Below, piece by piece: positions 1 through 7,675 of a stretch of DNA of 7,711 nucleotides. The notes under the pieces are model-generated. The model saw only the letters and a program-made list of their open reading frames with translations. It was not told the origin of the DNA and did no database searches. The DNA comes from Arenimonas sp. Its GTDB lineage: Bacteria; Pseudomonadota; Gammaproteobacteria; Xanthomonadales; Xanthomonadaceae. Position 1 is the first letter of the stretch. Each line of letters starts with the position of its first letter. The stretch spans positions 1-7,711 of the forward strand of contig DNNT01000119.1 of NCBI GenBank assembly GCA_003497545.1, in the 5' to 3' direction. The position numbers and the translations under genes are program-made.

Positions 1-3000
1 AGCAGCGGCGGCTTCGGCGGCAGCGGCTTCAGCCTCGGCGGCCGCCAGCAGCACGGCTTCCGCGGCGGCGATTTCTTCAGCGGCCACGGTCTCTTCGACG
101 GCCGCTTCGGTCACCGACAGCGACAGCGGGGCTTCCGCCTCGGCCAGGCCGGTGTCGAGGAAGGCATCGAGCGACACCACTTCCTGCGCCGGCTCGTCGG
201 CCGGCAGTTCCGCTTCCGGGGCCACCGGCTCGGTGGCCGGTTCCGGTGCCTCGAAGTCGAAGCTCGGCAGGCCGGACAGGTCGGGTGCACCGAGGCTGAC
301 GGCGGTCGGCATCACCGACTCGACGTCCTCGGGGTGCATCGGCATCGACGGGCTGGTCGATTCCGGCAGCGCGTCGCGCAGCGCCACCACGCGCGCGGCG
401 AGCGCGGCGTAGCTGGGCAGGTTCGGGCGCGGCTGTTCCAGCGCGGCGATGACCTGGCGGATCGCCGCGGCGACCTCGCCAATCACCGAAACGCCTTCGG
501 CCGACGGCGCGCGCGCCGCGGCCAGCGAACGCTTGAGGAAACCCTCGAGCGGCGCCGTGACCTCGGTGAGCGCAGTCACCTCGGTCATGGCGAAGGCGCC
601 GTTCATGGTGTGCACGGCGCGCAGCAGCGGGTCGGTGACCGGCTGCATGCCGCCGGCGGCGGTGGCGAGCCAGGCGTCGACGGTTTCCAGGTGGCCGGCG
701 ACTTCCGGCTTGAGGATCTCGAACAGCACCGGGTCGATGGCGAAGCCGGCATCGGCAGCAGCCTCGGCCATTTCGATGGCGGGCGACACGACTTCCGGCA
801 GCACCGGCTCGGGCTCGGCCGGCGCGGCCGGGGCCTCGGCCTCGGCCACCGGCGCCGGGGCGGGCGCAACTGCTTCGACGGCCGGCGCGGACGGCGGCTG
901 GTAGAAGACCTCTTCACCCGCGGCGACGCGCTCGGCCAGCGACTCGATGCCCGCCAGGTCGGCGTGCACCGTTTCACCCTGCAGCGCGGCACGCAGCAAC
1001 GGCAGCGTGTTGAAGGCGTGTTCGATCAGCGACACCACGGCCGGGCTGGCCGGGCGCGTGCCGTCGAGCACGCGGTTGAGCATGGACTCGACCTTCCAGC
1101 TGAACTCGCCCAGGGTTTTGGCGCCGACCAGGCGGCCGCTGCCCTTGAGCGTATGGAACACGCGGCGGATCGGCCGCAGCTGTTCCATGTTGTCCGGCTG
1201 CTTGCGCCAGTTCGGCAGAAGCTGCTCGAGGTTGCCGATTTCCTCCTGGAATTCCTCCAGGAAGACTTCGCGGATTTCGTCGTCGATTTCGTCGCTGGTG
1301 CCGTCGAAACCGGGAATGGCGGGCGGGCCGGACACCACCGGCGCGGCGGCGACGGGCTCCGGCTGCGGCGCCGGCTCTTCGGCGACCGGCGGCATTTCCG
1401 CCACCGGCTCGGGCACTGGCTCGATGGCAGGCTCGAACGAAACCCCGGGCGTGGCGATTTCGGCCGGCAACTCGATCTCCGGCGGCTGGCCGAGGTCGAG
1501 GCTGATGTCGCTGAAGTCGTGCGCGGGCTCGGCTTCCGCCACGGGCGCGGCTTCGGGCACGGACGGCGCTTCGAACACGGGTTCCGGGGCGGGCGCGGGC
1601 GCCGGGGCAACCGGCTCCGCGGCGGCGGCGGTGGGCACCGCGGCGGACGGCGGCGCCAGGTCTTCGGCCGGCAGCGGCCAGTAACCCAGCGATTCGAGGT
1701 TCTGGCGGGCAATGTCGAGGATCTGCTCGCGCTTCGGGCGACGGTCGCGCAGCGCTTCGAGGTAATACTCGAGGCCGGCCAGCGCGTCGGCCAGGCGGTC
1801 CATCTGCTGGCCGTTGGGCACGCGGCGGCGGCGCAGCAGTTCGCTTTCGGTGAAGCGGCGCACGGCGGCCAGGTACTGCGGCGCGTCCTGGACTTCCAGG
1901 ATGCGCAGCGCGCCGGCCACTTCCTCGAGCAGGCGCGGCACGTCGGCGAGTTGGGCGTGGTCCCAGTGGGTTTCCACGAAGGCGACGAAACACTGGCGGG
2001 CCTGGGCGAAGTTGGCGATGGCCTCCTTCACCAGCACTTCCAGCACCATGCGCGCTTCGCTGCTGGGCAGCGCGCGCTCGGCCGCGGCGGCGGCCTCGGC
2101 TTCGGGGCCGGCTTCCGCCTCGCCGAGGCGGGCGACCTGGTCGTCCAGCGAGGCTTCGACGTAAAGCAGCGCGCCGGCGATGTCGAGCAGGCTCGATTCG
2201 TCGGCCTTGCGCTCGCCGCTGGAAATGGCGTGGATGGCGGTGCGCTGGTCCTGCACCACGCGGCGCGGCACGCCCAGGCCGAGCATGCCGAGGGTGTCGG
2301 CGACGCGGTCCAGGGCTTCGGCCTGCTCGCCCAGCTCGGCGGCCGGGGCCTCCGGGCTGCGCAGGTGCAGGTCAAGCGCGTCCTTCACGCGCAGCAGGTC
2401 TTCCTTGATGGCCGCGGCCACGGTGGACAGCAGCGCCTTGTTGCGGCCGCTGAGGCTGCCACGGGCGTGGGCCAGCTCGGATTCGCTGGGCAGGTACTGG
2501 CCCAGGCCGAAGACCTCGCGGATTTCGCCGATGCGGCCGTGGTCGGTGGGCGCGTGGGCGACGAAATAGAGCAGCTGGCGGGTGAGTTCCAGCGGCGGGT
2601 CGGAGCGGAAGGCGGCGTCGCCGCCCTCGGCCAGGCGCTTGATCTCCTGCTCGACCTTGGCCAGCGCCTGCTTGAGCGGCTTGGTGGCCTCGAAGGCGTT
2701 GCGGGCCAGCGCGTCGAGCGTGCCGGCGGCCACCCAGAACAGGCGGCGCGCGTGCTCGGCGTCGGTGATCGGCACCAACTGCTCGCAGACGTCGGTGAGG
2801 TCGCGGATGTTCGCGGCGCTGTTGTCGTCCTTGAGCCAGCGCAGCAGCGCCGACTGGAACAGGCCGCGCAGGGTCTCGGCACGGCGCTTGAGCTCTTCCG
2901 GCGCCAGCGGCGCGGCCGGGCCGGCGGCGGAAGCCGGCAGCGGACGCGACAGGTCGGGCGAGAACAGCACGGATTCGGACAGGCCCTTCTCGCCGCGCGG

Positions 3001-3384
3001 CTCGCGCAGCTCGTTGAGCAGGGGCAGCAGCACGATGGGGATGTCGCGGTGGCCGCTCTGCAGGCGCTCGAGGTAGTCGGGCAGCTGCACGATGCCGCGC
3101 ATCAGCGCGGCGTAGCCGGACTCGCGCTCGGCGACCTTGCCCTCGACCAGGGCCTTGGCCAGCTGCTCCATTTCCTCGGCGACCATGGCGGCGCCGTAGA
3201 GCTCGACCATGCGCAGGGTGCCCTGCACCTGGTGCAGCAGGTTCGCGCAGGCCTTGAGCTGGCCCGGGTCCTCGCCTTCCTCAACGTAGGTTTCCAGCGC
3301 CAGGCGGGCCTGGCGCAGGGTCTCGTCGAGCTCGGGCTTGACCCAGGTGAGCGTGGTGAAATCGATGTTTTCGTGCAGCCTCAT
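1..3384 (-). CDS. chpA: ChpA, hybrid chemotaxis histidine kinase of the type IV pilus system (N-terminal part, runs off the left edge)
   Basis: This is the CheA-like kinase of the Pil-Chp system, which in relatives takes signals from PilJ/PilI and phosphorylates PilG and PilH. The frame is open without a stop for 1128 codons to the window edge. Family members exceed 2000 residues, so the kinase core, CheW-like and receiver domains should lie beyond the window. Seen here: an N-terminal Hpt-like domain (about 1-110) with the motif [11 protein letters not shown] at H51; a long helical region (about 145-565) without a clear motif; an Ala/Pro/Glu-rich linker (about 569-690); a canonical Hpt (about 690-800) with HTLKGSGR at H744; a second linker (about 830-870); and a third Hpt-like domain (about 875-985) with HTMNGA at H925, where Asn replaces the usual Lys. 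An Ala/Glu-rich tail then continues to the edge. The ATG at 3384 has AGGA seven bases upstream. The gene follows pilJ directly, with no pilK between. Confidence 0.93.
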   Translation of the reverse strand, partial: MRLHENIDFTTLTWVKPELDETLRQARLALETYVEEGEDPGQLKACANLLHQVQGTLRMVELYGAAMVAEEMEQLAKALVEGKVAERESGYAALMRGIVQLPDYLERLQSGHRDIPIVLLPLLNELREPRGEKGLSESVLFSPDLSRPLPASAAGPAAPLAPEELKRRAETLRGLFQSALLRWLKDDNSAANIRDLTDVCEQLVPITDAEHARRLFWVAAGTLDALARNAFEATKPLKQALAKVEQEIKRLAEGGDAAFRSDPPLELTRQLLYFVAHAPTDHGRIGEIREVFGLGQYLPSESELAHARGSLSGRNKALLSTVAAAIKEDLLRVKDALDLHLRSPEAPAAELGEQAEALDRVADTLGMLGLGVPRRVVQDQRTAIHAISSGERKADESSLLDIAGALLYVEASLDDQVARLGEAEAGPEAEAAAAAERALPSSEARMVLEVLVKEAIANFAQARQCFVAFVETHWDHAQLADVPRLLEEVAGALRILEVQDAPQYLAAVRRFTESELLRRRRVPNGQQMDRLADALAGLEYYLEALRDRRPKREQILDIARQNLESLGYWPLPAEDLAPPSAAVPTAAAAEPVAPAPAPAPEPVFEAPSVPEAAPVAEAEPAHDFSDISLDLGQPPEIELPAEIATPGVSFEPAIEPVPEPVAEMPPVAEEPAPQPEPVAAAPVVSGPPAIPGFDGTSDEIDDEIREVFLEEFQEEIGNLEQLLPNWRKQPDNMEQLRPIRRVFHTLKGSGRLVGAKTLGEFSWKVESMLNRVLDGTRPASPAVVSLIEHAFNTLPLLRAALQGETVHADLAGIESLAERVAAGEEVFYQPPSAPAVEAVAPAPAPVAEAEAPAAPAEPEPVLPEVVSPAIEMAEAAADAGFAIDPVLFEILKPEVAGHLETVDAWLATAAGGMQPVTDPLLRAVHTMNGAFAMTEVTALTEVTAPLEGFLKRSLAAARAPSAEGVSVIGEVAAAIRQVIAALEQPRPNLPSYAALAARVVALRDALPESTSPSMPMHPEDVESVMPTAVSLGAPDLSGLPSFDFEAPEPATEPVAPEAELPADEPAQEVVSLDAFLDTGLAEAEAPLSLSVTEAAVEETVAAEEIAAAEAVLLAAAEAEAAAAEAAAA

Positions 3385-5510
3385 GCCGAGGTCCTGTCAG
3401 GGTGCGGGCGCCGGGAGGGACGTCCGCACCGGTGTGTTGCCAGGGGCAAACCGGGTCCGGGCATCAGCCCGGCAGCTTGAAGTCGGCGACCGAGCGACGG
3501 CAGGTCCGCCGCCAGCTGCGCCAGGTTTCCGATCGACTCGGCCGTCTGGTTCGCGCCCTGCGAGGTCTGGGTGGTGATCTCCTGAATCACGCTCATGGTG
3601 GCCGTGATGTTGGTCGCCGCGGTGGACTGCTGGCGCGCCGCCTGGGAGATGTTCTGGATGAGGTCCGCGAGGTCGTTCGACACCTTTTCGATCTCGCCCA
3701 GGGCCAGGCCCGCGTCCTCGGCGAGTCGGGCACCGGCGACCACTTCCGCGGTCGTCTGCTCCATCGAGCTCACCGCTTCGTTGGTGTCGGACTGAATGGT
3801 CTGCACCAGGGCCTCGATTCGCTTCGTGGCGTTCGAGGCGCGCTCCGCGAGTCGCTGCACTTCGTCGGCCACGACCGCGAAGCCGCGACCCGCTTCACCG
3901 GCGGACGCGGCCTGGATGGCGGCGTTGAGCGCCAGGATGTTCGTCTGTTCCGAGATGTCGTTGATCAGTTCCACGATGGAACCAATTTCCTGGGAGCTTT
4001 CGCCCAGTCGCTTGATTCGCTTCGAGGTTTCCTGGATCTGGTCACGGATGTTGTCCATGCCCTGGATCGTCTGGCGCACCACTTCGGCGCCCTTGGCGGC
4101 GATCTGCACGGAGCGCTGGGCCACGTCGGCCGATTCGGCGGAGTTCTTCGACACCTCGTCGATGGAGCTGGCGATTTCGTTGATCTGCGCCGAGGCCGAG
4201 GTGATCTGCTGCGCCTGGTGTTCCGCGGCTTCGGCCAGGTGCATGGCGGTGGCCTGCGTTTCCTGGGCCGAGGCGGCCACCTGCACGGCGGTCTCGTTGA
4301 TCGTACCCACCAGTCGGCGCAGCTCGTCGACGGTGAAGTTGATGGAGTCCGCGATCGCGCCCGTGATGTCCTCGGTCACGGTCGCCTTCACGGTCAGGTC
4401 GCCTTCCGCGAGCGCGCCCATTTCGTCGAGCAGTCGCAGAATCGCTTCCTGGTTGCGCTGGTTCAGCTCCTGGGTGGTGCCCAGTCGGCGGCGCTGGTCG
4501 CGGAAGATGGTGAACAGCAGGCCGAGCAGGCCGACCACCGCGCCGATGCCGCCGGCGATGGCGAAATAGTTGTTCGGGAAGACGCGCTGGTAGTTGATGG
4601 CGTCGAAGCTGGAGAACAGCGCCTGGCTGTTCTCGAGCAACACGTTCGACTCTTCCGAGATCTGGGTCGCGGCGGCCTGCACCTCGGCCAGGTCGGCGGA
4701 GGCGCCGAGCACCACGTCCAGGTCGGCCTGGGCCTCGGCGTAGAGGTCCTCGGCCGCCTTCAGGTTGTCCATGCCGGCCTGGCTGGTGATGCGGGTGATG
4801 CCCGAATCCGGGTTGCCTTCACGGAAACCCTGCAGAACCGAGGCGAACACGGTGGCGTCGCGCGAGAGCGCGTCGGCCGCCGAGACGGTGTTCTCGCCGC
4901 CGGCGACGATTTCCGTCACGCGGCGCGACATACGGTCGGCGAGCACGATCTGGCGGTTGGCGATCGAGATCTGCGAGGCCGGGGCGTTGGCGTCGGAGAG
5001 CGAACGCACCACCTCGTCGAGCTGGAAGGCCAGGCGCGGCACGCGGGAGATGAACTGGCCGGCCGTGTCGGCGAGGTTGAGCACCTGCTCCTCGGCGGCG
5101 GTGATGGTGTCGGCCGCCTGGGCCATCGGGGTCCAGGTTTCGGTGACCTTCTCGAGCGCGCTGGCGACGCCGCGGGCGTTCGGGTCGCCCTCGTAGCCCG
5201 GCACGCCCTCGGCGGCGCTGCCGCTGCGCAGGGCGCCGACGATCTGGTCGACGCGGGTCTTGGTCGCCTTGAACTCGGCGAAGGCGTCGGCGTTGCCGTC
5301 CACCGCCTCCTGGGCGTACTTCGCGAGCTGCTGCGAGAGCACCTGCAGGTCCGCCGTCAGGCCTCGCGCGTTGTTTTCCTGGTTGCCCAGGTAACTCGCG
5401 TAGATGAAGTTGGCGCCGAACACCAGCAGCGAGACGATCAGGATGAACGACCAGAATCGCAGGCCGAAGTTGGTTAGTTTGTCGGTGAACGAGCGCGCGT
5501 TAGTGCTCAT
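3381..5510 (-). CDS. pilJ: PilJ, methyl-accepting chemoreceptor of the type IV pilus system (apparent frameshift at the 3' end)
   Basis: PilJ is the inner-membrane chemoreceptor that feeds the Pil-Chp pathway. The reading frame gives 709 residues. A short cytoplasmic start is followed by a first membrane segment (about 17-39), a periplasmic PilJ N-terminal region (about 40-313), a second membrane segment (about 315-337), a HAMP-like region (about 338-395) and a long coiled-coil signalling domain. The conserved hairpin tip reads [20 protein letters not shown], with E521-Q522-T523-N524. Start ATG 5510 is supported by GAGGT six bases upstream. The last 39 residues (671-709) are Pro/Arg-rich and unlike a receptor tail. 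Skipping one base at 3499-3500 instead gives [11 protein letters not shown] and a stop at 3464-3466, for 681 residues, close to the roughly 680 known for Pseudomonas PilJ. The gene is therefore either frameshifted or miscalled by one base, and the true end is probably 3464. It is unusual in using CGA for nine arginines. Family assignment is very secure; the 3' end is not. Confidence 0.94.
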   Translation of the reverse strand: MSTNARSFTDKLTNFGLRFWSFILIVSLLVFGANFIYASYLGNQENNARGLTADLQVLSQQLAKYAQEAVDGNADAFAEFKATKTRVDQIVGALRSGSAAEGVPGYEGDPNARGVASALEKVTETWTPMAQAADTITAAEEQVLNLADTAGQFISRVPRLAFQLDEVVRSLSDANAPASQISIANRQIVLADRMSRRVTEIVAGGENTVSAADALSRDATVFASVLQGFREGNPDSGITRITSQAGMDNLKAAEDLYAEAQADLDVVLGASADLAEVQAAATQISEESNVLLENSQALFSSFDAINYQRVFPNNYFAIAGGIGAVVGLLGLLFTIFRDQRRRLGTTQELNQRNQEAILRLLDEMGALAEGDLTVKATVTEDITGAIADSINFTVDELRRLVGTINETAVQVAASAQETQATAMHLAEAAEHQAQQITSASAQINEIASSIDEVSKNSAESADVAQRSVQIAAKGAEVVRQTIQGMDNIRDQIQETSKRIKRLGESSQEIGSIVELINDISEQTNILALNAAIQAASAGEAGRGFAVVADEVQRLAERASNATKRIEALVQTIQSDTNEAVSSMEQTTAEVVAGARLAEDAGLALGEIEKVSNDLADLIQNISQAARQQSTAATNITATMSVIQEITTQTSQGANQTAESIGNLAQLAADLPSLGRRLQAAGLMPGPGLPLATHRCGRPSRRPHPDRTSA
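3392..3395 (-). promoter_or_regulatory. Ribosome binding site of chpA
   Basis: AGGA on the minus strand lies seven bases upstream of the ATG at 3384. It gives chpA its own translation start, independent of the frameshifted pilJ stop that overlaps this ATG. Confidence 0.6.
3401..3430 (-). other. Hairpin between pilJ and chpA
   Basis: GGTGCGG (3401-3407) and CCGCACC (3424-3430) form a perfect seven-base inverted repeat around a 16-base loop. It lies inside the 79-base gap (3385-3463) that appears when the pilJ frame is corrected. There is no T-run after it, so it is not a standard terminator. It could slow RNA decay or tune chpA expression within the operon. It is also mild support for this stretch being noncoding. 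GC-rich DNA produces such stems by chance fairly often. Confidence 0.35.
3464..3500 (-). other. Apparent +1 frameshift and hidden native 3' end of pilJ
   Basis: On the minus strand the codon for L670 (3503-3501) is followed by CCGTCGCTCGG. Read as given, this starts a PSLGRRLQ tail. If one C of the CC pair (3500-3499) is dropped, the codons read CGT CGC TCG GTC GCC GAC TTC AAG CTG CCG GGC TGA, that is [11 protein letters not shown] and stop. A tail of the [12 protein letters not shown] type is what I recall for PilJ proteins of this group. The site has no slippery heptamer or long homopolymer, so programmed frameshifting is unlikely. An extra base in the sequence or a recent mutation is more likely. 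Confidence 0.8.
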
Positions 5511-5516
5511 GACTGG

Positions 5517-5521
5517 ACCTC
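5517..5521 (-). promoter_or_regulatory. Ribosome binding site of pilJ
   Basis: GAGGT lies six bases upstream of the pilJ ATG at 5510. It fixes the start at the Met before the SerThrAsnAla residues, just ahead of the first membrane segment. The rest of the 5511-5563 gap is comparatively A/T-rich and shows no promoter I can support. Confidence 0.7.
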
Positions 5522-5557
5522 AACCCCTGTAAAGACCAACAGAATGAAACGTGGAAG

Positions 5558-5576
5558 GGCCACTTAGACGGTGGCC
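5558..5576 (-). other. Hairpin spanning the pilI stop codon
   Basis: GGCCAC (5558-5563) and GTGGCC (5571-5576) are a perfect six-base inverted repeat with a seven-base loop. The TAA stop of pilI (5564-5566) sits in the loop. No clean T-run follows on the minus strand, so full termination is unlikely. Partial attenuation or an RNA processing site between pilI and pilJ is possible. Confidence 0.35.
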
Positions 5577-6127
5577 TGGCGGAATTCGGGGGTGCGCGTC
5601 AGCAGCGACATGTTGAACACGCCCCAGGTCTGGTCGGCCAGGCGGTAGGCCTGCCCGACGAAATGGCCGTACCGGCCATCGTTGGCATCGGGCGCCTCGG
5701 CCCGGTGCGAATCATTGAAGGTGCGCTGGCCGTAGAGCTCGTCGATGGTGACTGCGACGTTGCCGCCGGCCTGGCGCACCACCAGCACGCGCTGGCCTTC
5801 GTGCACCACGGTGCGCTCGCCTTCCAGGAACTGCTTGAGGTCGACCACCGGCAGCAGGCTGCCGCGCACGTTGGCCACGCCCAGCATCCAGGGCTGCGCG
5901 CCCGGCACCGGGGTCACCGGCGGCAGCGGCAGGATTTCCACCACTTCGTCGAAGGACGACACCAGCCGGCGCTGGCCGAGCCGGAAGCCGACGCCGCGCC
6001 AGTGGCCCGGCGCCTCGATCATCTCGGGGCGGCCCGCGACGTGGGCCAGCGAGCGCTGCTCGTAGTCGAGCAGGACCTCGAAGGGTCCGGGGCGCTTGTT
6101 CTGCGGGGCGGGCTGCGGTTTGGCCAT
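5564..6127 (-). CDS. pilI: PilI, CheW-like adaptor of the type IV pilus chemosensory system
   Basis: This 187-residue protein should couple the receptor PilJ to the kinase ChpA in the cytoplasmic signalling array. After a short polar Pro/Gln-rich start and a helical stretch (about 15-30, FEVLLDYEQR), a CheW domain runs from about residue 43 to near the C-terminus. It includes the typical GVANVRGSLLPVVDL segment (83-97), with R88 at the position conserved in CheW proteins. Length is close to the roughly 178 residues of Pseudomonas PilI. The frame could extend 17 codons upstream to 6178, but that would overlap the end of pilG. The ATG at 6127 has GAGG five bases upstream, overlapping the pilG stop, so it is preferred. 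The gene lies seven bases after pilG, which suggests translational coupling. No separate pilH lies between them. Confidence 0.93.
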   Translation of the reverse strand: MAKPQPAPQNKRPGPFEVLLDYEQRSLAHVAGRPEMIEAPGHWRGVGFRLGQRRLVSSFDEVVEILPLPPVTPVPGAQPWMLGVANVRGSLLPVVDLKQFLEGERTVVHEGQRVLVVRQAGGNVAVTIDELYGQRTFNDSHRAEAPDANDGRYGHFVGQAYRLADQTWGVFNMSLLTRTPEFRQATV

Positions 6128-6132
6128 CGTCG

Positions 6133-6136
6133 CCTC
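6133..6136 (-). promoter_or_regulatory. Ribosome binding site that decides the pilI start
   Basis: GAGG overlaps the TGA stop of pilG and sits five bases before the ATG at 6127. It favours this start over the in-frame ATG at 6178, which lies inside pilG. Confidence 0.6.
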
Positions 6137-6524
6137 AGCCGGCCGGGACGTACTTGCGGATGGCCGAGAGCAGCTCATCGCGGGTGAAGGGCTTGGTCAG
6201 GTACTGCTCGGAGCCGACGATGCGGCCGCGCGCCTTGTCGAACAGGCCGTCCTTGGAGGACAGCATGATGACCGGCGTCTGCTTGAACATCTGGTTGTTC
6301 TTGATCAGCGCGCAGGTCTGGTAGCCGTCCAGGCGCGGCATCATGATGTCCACGAACACGATCTGGGGCTGATGGTCGGCGATCTTGGCCAGGGCCTCGA
6401 AGCCGTCCGTCGCCGTCACCACGTCGCAACCCTCCTTCTTGAGCAGGGTCTCGGCGGTGCGCCGGATGGTCTTGGAATCGTCGATGACCATGACCCGCAA
6501 GCCGGCCAGGTGGTTGTCGTCCAT
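6135..6524 (-). CDS. pilG: PilG, single-domain CheY-like response regulator for twitching
   Basis: PilG is a stand-alone receiver domain phosphorylated by ChpA. In relatives it promotes pilus extension and raises cAMP. Counted from the longer start at 6536, the acidic pair is D19-D20, the phospho-accepting aspartate is D63 in FVDIMMPRLDG, the switch Ser is S93 and the conserved Lys is K115 in TKPF. The sequences MVIDDSKTIRRTAETLLKK and VIMLSSKDGLFDKARGRIVG are PilG-type rather than PilH-type, by memory of the Pseudomonas proteins. Two starts are possible: ATG 6536 (133 residues) and ATG 6524 (129 residues). I prefer 6524 because GGGGAG lies just before it, although with a tight four-base spacing, and the N-terminus then matches the usual length. 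This is the first gene of the minus-strand operon, with its promoter in the divergent region. Confidence 0.95.
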   Translation of the reverse strand: MDDNHLAGLRVMVIDDSKTIRRTAETLLKKEGCDVVTATDGFEALAKIADHQPQIVFVDIMMPRLDGYQTCALIKNNQMFKQTPVIMLSSKDGLFDKARGRIVGSEQYLTKPFTRDELLSAIRKYVPAG

Positions 6525-6528
6525 CTCA

Positions 6529-6534
6529 CTCCCC
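6529..6534 (-). promoter_or_regulatory. Ribosome binding site supporting the shorter pilG start
   Basis: GGGGAG on the minus strand lies four bases before ATG 6524. The alternative ATG 6536 has only a weaker AGGGA about nine bases upstream. The choice changes the protein by four residues. Confidence 0.45.
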
Positions 6535-6541
6535 ATAACAT

Positions 6542-6590
6542 GCTGTCCCTGGCAATACGGGCCCCCATGGGGAACCCGCAGAATGACAGC
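6542..6590. repeat. Nested palindromes between the pilG promoter and its start
   Basis: An outer inverted repeat, GCTGTC (6542-6547) and GACAGC (6585-6590), surrounds the perfect palindrome CCCCATGGGG (6563-6572) and an intermediate CGGG (6558-6561)/CCCG (6575-6578) pair. All three share nearly the same centre, around 6566-6568. The right arm touches the predicted -10 box. This could be an operator, or partly a leader-RNA hairpin. No regulator is assigned. Confidence 0.4.
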
Positions 6591-6620
6591 TTATATCCCA
6601 GCCGGGCGTAAATGTGTCAA
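6590..6620 (-). promoter_or_regulatory. Predicted sigma-70-type promoter of the pilG-pilI-pilJ-chpA operon
   Basis: On the minus strand a perfect -35 TTGACA (6620-6615) is followed after 19 bases by TATAAG (6595-6590). An overlapping ATATAA gives an 18-base spacing. The expected transcript start is near 6583, leaving an untranslated leader of about 60 bases before pilG. In such GC-rich DNA an A/T-rich pair of this quality is unlikely to be chance, but the spacing is slightly long. Confidence 0.6.
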
Positions 6621-6637
6621 GCGCGTCGCGGTTCTGG

Positions 6638-6677
6638 CGTGCGCCCGCGCACGGTTCCGGGGCGCGCGGCTGCGCCC
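6638..6677. repeat. Two GC-rich inverted repeats upstream of gshB
   Basis: CGTGCGC (6638-6644) and GCGCACG (6647-6653) form a near-perfect palindrome with two central bases, upstream of the minus-strand -35. GGGCGC (6660-6665) and GCGCCC (6672-6677) form a second stem with a six-base loop just ahead of gshB. Either could be a protein-binding site. Both are short and GC-rich, so chance is a real alternative. I see no convincing gshB promoter; a weak -10-like GATAGT at 6684-6689 lacks a recognisable -35. Confidence 0.25.
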
Positions 6678-6703
6678 TGCCCTGATAGTCTAGTCGCCCC
6701 CCG

Positions 6704-7675
6704 ATGACAGAGAAGATGGCGCCGATGGCTCTGGACGTGGCCGTGGTGATGGACCCGATCGGCAAGATCAAGATCGGCAAGGACTCCACCTTCGCGATGA
6801 TGCTCGAGGCCCGGCGCCGCGGGCACCGCCTGCACTACGTCCTGCCCGGCGGACTCTGGCTCGACGGCCCCAAGGCCATGGCCCGCCTGGCCGAGGCCGA
6901 GGTCCGTGACGACCCCGCCGACTGGTACAGCCTGGGCCCGGCGCGGTCCCGACCCCTGGCCGAGATGGACGTGGTGCTGATGCGCACCGACCCGCCGGTG
7001 GACGCCGACTACCTGCACGACACCCACATCCTGTCGGTGGCCCAGGCCCAGGGCGTGCTGGTGGTGAACGACCCGGCCGGCCTGCGCGACCTCAACGAAA
7101 AGCTGGGCGCCCTGCTCTTCCCGCAGTGCTGCCCGCCAACCCGCGTGTCCCGGGACGCCGCCGAGCTGCGGGCCTTCGTGGCCGAACACGGCCAGGCCGT
7201 GCTCAAACCGCTCGACGGCATGGGCGGCCGCTCCATCTTCCGGGCCGCCGCCGGCGACCCCAACCTGAACGTGATCCTGGAAACCCTGACCGAGGGCGGC
7301 CGGCACCTGGCCCTCGCCCAGCGCTACCTGCCCGAGATCAAGGACGGCGACAAGCGCATCCTGCTGGTGGACGGCGAGCCCATCCCCTACTGCCTGGCCC
7401 GCATCCCCCAGGGCGACGAGTTCCGCGGCAACCTGGCCGCCGGCGGCCGCGGCGAAGGCCGTCCGCTGAGCGATCGCGACCGCTGGATCGCCGCCCAGGT
7501 GGGCCCCGAGCTGAAGCGCCGGGGCATGGTCTTCGTGGGCCTGGACGTGATCGGCGACTACCTGACCGAGGTGAACGTCACCAGCCCCACCTGCATCCGC
7601 GAGCTCGACGCCCAGTTCGGCCTGAACATCGCCGGCACCCTGTTCGACAGCATCGAAGCCAGGCTGGCCAGCTGA
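6704..7675 (+). CDS. gshB: Glutathione synthetase
   Basis: This enzyme joins gamma-glutamylcysteine and glycine using ATP to make glutathione in the cytoplasm. The protein is 323 residues from ATG 6704 and matches the prokaryotic ATP-grasp GshB family end to end. It has the N-terminal VVMDPIGKI segment, DVVLMRTDPP, the ATP-binding KPLDGMGGRSIF (K168-F179), IKDGDKRILLVDGEPIPYC, the RGNLAAGGRGEGRPL loop, and the metal-binding residues D281, E289 and N291 in EVNVTSPTCIRE. These three sit eight residues later than in the E. coli enzyme. Starting at ATG 6725 (eighth residue) would give 316 residues, the E. coli length; ATG 6716 is also possible. None of the three has a strong ribosome binding site; AGAGAAG at 6708-6714 could serve 6725. 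The gene diverges from pilG, a frequent neighbourhood in gammaproteobacteria, and nothing suggests a role in twitching. Confidence 0.97.
   Translation: MTEKMAPMALDVAVVMDPIGKIKIGKDSTFAMMLEARRRGHRLHYVLPGGLWLDGPKAMARLAEAEVRDDPADWYSLGPARSRPLAEMDVVLMRTDPPVDADYLHDTHILSVAQAQGVLVVNDPAGLRDLNEKLGALLFPQCCPPTRVSRDAAELRAFVAEHGQAVLKPLDGMGGRSIFRAAAGDPNLNVILETLTEGGRHLALAQRYLPEIKDGDKRILLVDGEPIPYCLARIPQGDEFRGNLAAGGRGEGRPLSDRDRWIAAQVGPELKRRGMVFVGLDVIGDYLTEVNVTSPTCIRELDAQFGLNIAGTLFDSIEARLAS

Noticed and set aside
334..3480. Plus-strand open frame of 1048 codons opposite chpA
   Set aside because: Its protein is a His/Arg/Gly-rich composition with no family resemblance. It is the mirror of a GC-rich codon pattern, and the minus-strand ChpA frame has clear Hpt motifs throughout.
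3492..3506. Programmed ribosomal frameshift site in pilJ
   Set aside because: There is no slippery heptamer, no stop-dependent shift site and no obvious stimulatory structure at the right distance. A base insertion explains the pattern more simply.
3402..5477. Plus-strand open frame of 691 codons opposite pilJ
   Set aside because: It covers the well-recognised chemoreceptor in antisense and encodes a low-complexity Arg/Gly/Leu/His-rich product. A GC-codon shadow is enough to explain it.
6096..6611. Plus-strand open frame of 171 codons opposite pilG and pilI
   Set aside because: It is antisense to two secure genes and resembles no protein I know.
6617..7306. Minus-strand open frame of 229 codons opposite gshB
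   Set aside because: It overlaps the conserved gshB on the other strand, has no recognisable domain, and is rich in His/Gly/Val/Gln as expected from antisense GC-rich codons.
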